From Panicum virgatum (Eukaryota > Streptophyta > Magnoliopsida > Poales > Poaceae): a DNA stretch of 64,000 nucleotides. The notes below the pieces were generated by a model. That model did no database searches. It worked only from the letters and a program-made list of their open reading frames with translations, and was not told the origin of the DNA. Shown piece by piece: positions 61,631 to 64,000 of this stretch. Every line of letters begins with the position of its first letter. Within the stretch, counting starts at the first letter, position 1. Where the stretch lies: assembly GCF_016808335.1 (NCBI RefSeq), contig NC_053149.1, forward strand, positions 25,519,238 through 25,583,237, given 5' to 3'. Both the position numbers and the translations under genes were made by a program.

Positions 61631-63886
61631 GACCATGAAGCACTTTACTCTCTCTAGGCTTTTGCACTCATCACTGCACTCTCCCTCTCTCTCTCTCTCT
61701 GCCACGCGTCGTCAAATCTTTGCATTCATCGCTGCACCTGGATGGCTCATAACACGGACGCCGGGCCACACAACATCCAATTGGACGCTTCCCCACCGCC
61801 CCCACCCCCCCACCCACCCACAACACTCGTGGCCTCACATAGCCTCCGCTCTAACGTTGTAATACACTTGAAACAAACTCTATATGTTTCTTTGACGTCG
61901 GTTTCATCCGGGGGCTCCCATGAACAAGCCTTGGATCCATGGATCAACCAAGTAATTAACCAAAATGACCAAGTTGACCTCCATACACAATTGAGGAAGT
62001 ATCACTCACAAGCCAGCAAAGGTGGCGCATAAGATGACTCCAATGGGCTGGGTCAAGTTCGGCCGAACCCAACTTGACCTCCACGGCCAGCAACCGCCTT
62101 GGACAGACTTCTACCGACCTTAGGAGGAAATTCCCACTTTGCAGCAGTCAAGTAAGTGGATCCAAGGGTTCGGTCAAACCAGGCCCACAGCCACCAACCG
62201 TCCTATAACACAGATCCCACCACCTCCACTGCTGGCCAGCAAGCCTTTCCTAAGCTTTCTCTACAACTTGGCAGTAAGCCCCCAAAACCCAAATCACCAT
62301 TGCATTCATGATCCCTTTGGAACATGATATTCACAAAATAAATGAATAAGAAAGAACAGAATTATTGGAGTAGACATGCAATTGAAACCCTACGCACAAT
62401 TGGTAAGTCTTCATAACGGATGGAGCGAGCGATGTTTGTCCGTTCCCTTAATTCCAAAGGAATAAGAGTACCAAAACAGAAAATGTCACAGTTTTTGGGA
62501 AAGAAAATAATGACAGCAAGAAAAGGCCAGCACTGGCAAAGCATGAGAGAACATAGCTTCCACGGCACCGTCACCATGAACAATAATCTTTGTCCCGTTG
62601 GTTACCTGCTGTATGCAGATTGCACAGCTCAGGCGCACCTTTGCAGGCGTTATTGCGTTAACCCGAGAAGGTGGCCTTTCCTGGGGGTTTCTTGGAAGAA
62701 GAAAGAGACTAGCTAACAGAGCTGCCACAGCACTCGCTCACAGCCAGATCACCACGTGCTCGAGCCGTGTTGCTGTCATGTTCGTAAGATACCGGTGCGG
62801 TTCTTTTGGCATCTTTTGCGCGTACGCTAATCCTCAATGTCGCGTATCATCCCTAGTCCCTACTGGCTGCACAAAGTGCCATCTCCAAGATGTGGAGCAT
62901 ATATAGCTTTTTGCATCCACTTCTGCCCAAAAGTGCCATCTCAAACATAGGAAAGGAGAAAAGAGGAAGTAGACACGTACATAAAGCAAGATAATAATTG
63001 ATACTTAGCGTGCTGGAGACACAATTGTTGCTGAAAATGCTGGAAAACCTGCAGTTTATGCTACTTGTTCTTTTTCTTAGGGGGTGCTTAATGATTTATA
63101 TATGCTACTCTTCTTTTCCATTGCACCTCAGCATTTCGGCCCAATCCAGAAGGACCAAGATCGGATTGGGCCTGGTTCAATCCCGCGGGCTGGTACGGGT
63201 GGGCTTTGGCTCTGCGAAGCAACAAATTAAATTACTCTATTCTATTTCCAAAAGAATGTCGAAATGAGGATCTGCTGCAGGAGGTGCTGTAAGAAACAAT
63301 AAACTGAATTATTTTTTAGATGTGCTAGTAATAGCTGGCTATTACTCATCTTACTAAATTTCTCTCGGATTTTGACACTCCACATTACTTTAAAATGTTT
63401 GTTCTTTACTCAGAATACAAGTACGTTTCTTTAACTTGCTCCAGCTCCAATTAAAATGTTTGATTTTTTTTTTGCTTCAAATGATAATGCGCTATGTTTA
63501 ACTGCAAATTTCCCTTGAGCACTTGCGAACAGAGCAATGATCGCCAAAGTCACTATAGGTCATGCAGCACTGCAGCCTCTACAGATCTTGGCGATTAAAT
63601 CTCGAGAAAATGGACAACAATGGGCGATATTCACGTGCTATACAAATTCAAAAAGGGACCGGAAAGTGCAAGCACAATAGACAATACATTTGTTCAGACC
63701 TAGTCTTCTGCTGGCAGCAGGCCAACCTGTACATATTAGATGTCGCTCCCCCTCCCCACCCCCCCCACCCCCACCCCCCGTGAGCCCCCGGCGGTCACCT
63801 CCGCCGCATGGGCTCTAAGCCGACCATGCGCTTGAACCCACTGCTCAGCGACCTAGAACGGCAACGTCAGCTTGCTGGAGCACTAC
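61631..63886. other. no gene supported; duplicated flank, U2
   Basis: Counterpart of 34391-36624. (CT)n is longer than in U1 at about 61678-61700. The frame that is open at 34398-34829 in U1 is shifted here, arguing against coding. Confidence 0.5.
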
Positions 63887-64000
63887 AAGAAATCTCATAA
63901 TCAATGACAAATTTTGCGTGACATTTATATATAAAACTTCATAGACTGTCAACATCTATGACGATTCAAGAATTTTTGTCACAGATTTGCAAATGGCCCA
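63887..64000. mobile_element. left end of the 2 kb CACTA element, U2 copy
   Basis: CACTACAAGAAATCT at 63887 preceded by GAG, matching 36625 onward; it runs off the window. Sharing the same insertion site with U1 shows that the element was present before the duplication. Confidence 0.85.

Larger units (their letters stand above)
51759..64000. repeat. segmental duplication copy U2, open at the right
   Basis: Matches U1 from 25990. Relative to U1 it has extra sequence at 51914-54505 (LINE-like) and 57656 to about 58775 (CACTA element plus flank), lacks the gypsy insertion, and otherwise follows the same order to the CACTA start at 63887. Confidence 0.8.

Overview
This window is nuclear DNA of a grass (Poaceae; the panicoid side is a guess). 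It has GC-rich intronless coding sequence of the grass-expanded DUF4220/DUF594 membrane-protein family, GT-AG introns, and densely nested plant transposons: LTR elements primed by tRNA-Asp or initiator tRNA-Met, CACTA, Mutator-like, LINE-like and probable hAT pieces. There is no bacterial operon, CRISPR array, rRNA gene or intact tRNA gene. Nearly all of the first 25 kb is repeat.

Layout. 1-5510: 5' part of a minus-strand Ty3/gypsy element (LTR, PBS, decayed gag and protease); its LTR is interrupted by an inverted LTR copy, giving a 1.27 kb hairpin. 5511-6968: truncated plus-strand LTR. 6969-18500: minus-strand Ty1/copia-type element with gag remnants but no recognisable pol, carrying a nested solo LTR. 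19120-20122: Mutator-like foldback element. 20150-23900: LTR and copia pol remnants. 25374-25964: CACTA element.

25990 onward is one copy (U1) of a segmental duplication; the second copy (U2) starts at 51759 and runs off the right edge. If the copies are in direct tandem, the unit is about 25.8 kb. Each copy carries a DUF4220/DUF594 gene and both genes are broken, by different lesions: a gypsy insertion plus a nonsense codon in U1; two compensating indels and a 5-base deletion in U2. The shared 3' flank holds GC-rich tandem repeats, an AT-rich block and a 2 kb CACTA element.

Between the copies, the best candidate for an intact host gene is a spliced minus-strand gene (43248-48652) assembled here from splice sites and reading-frame phase. 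Its product resembles a methyl-CpG-binding-domain protein. A 60-codon minus-strand gene with one in-frame amber codon lies at 39710-39892. The rest is CACTA, Mutator-like, LTR and LINE-like sequence.

The transposon insertions give a relative history. The 2 kb CACTA element (36625) predates the duplication. The gypsy insertion in U1 and the LINE-like insertion in U2 came later. U1 keeps an 8-base trace of a second CACTA element that U2 still has. I see no new multi-gene system; the most unusual items are the LTR hairpin, tRNA-like sequences inside CACTA elements, palindrome clusters specific to single LTR families, and the two differently broken paralogues. All alignments were made by eye.
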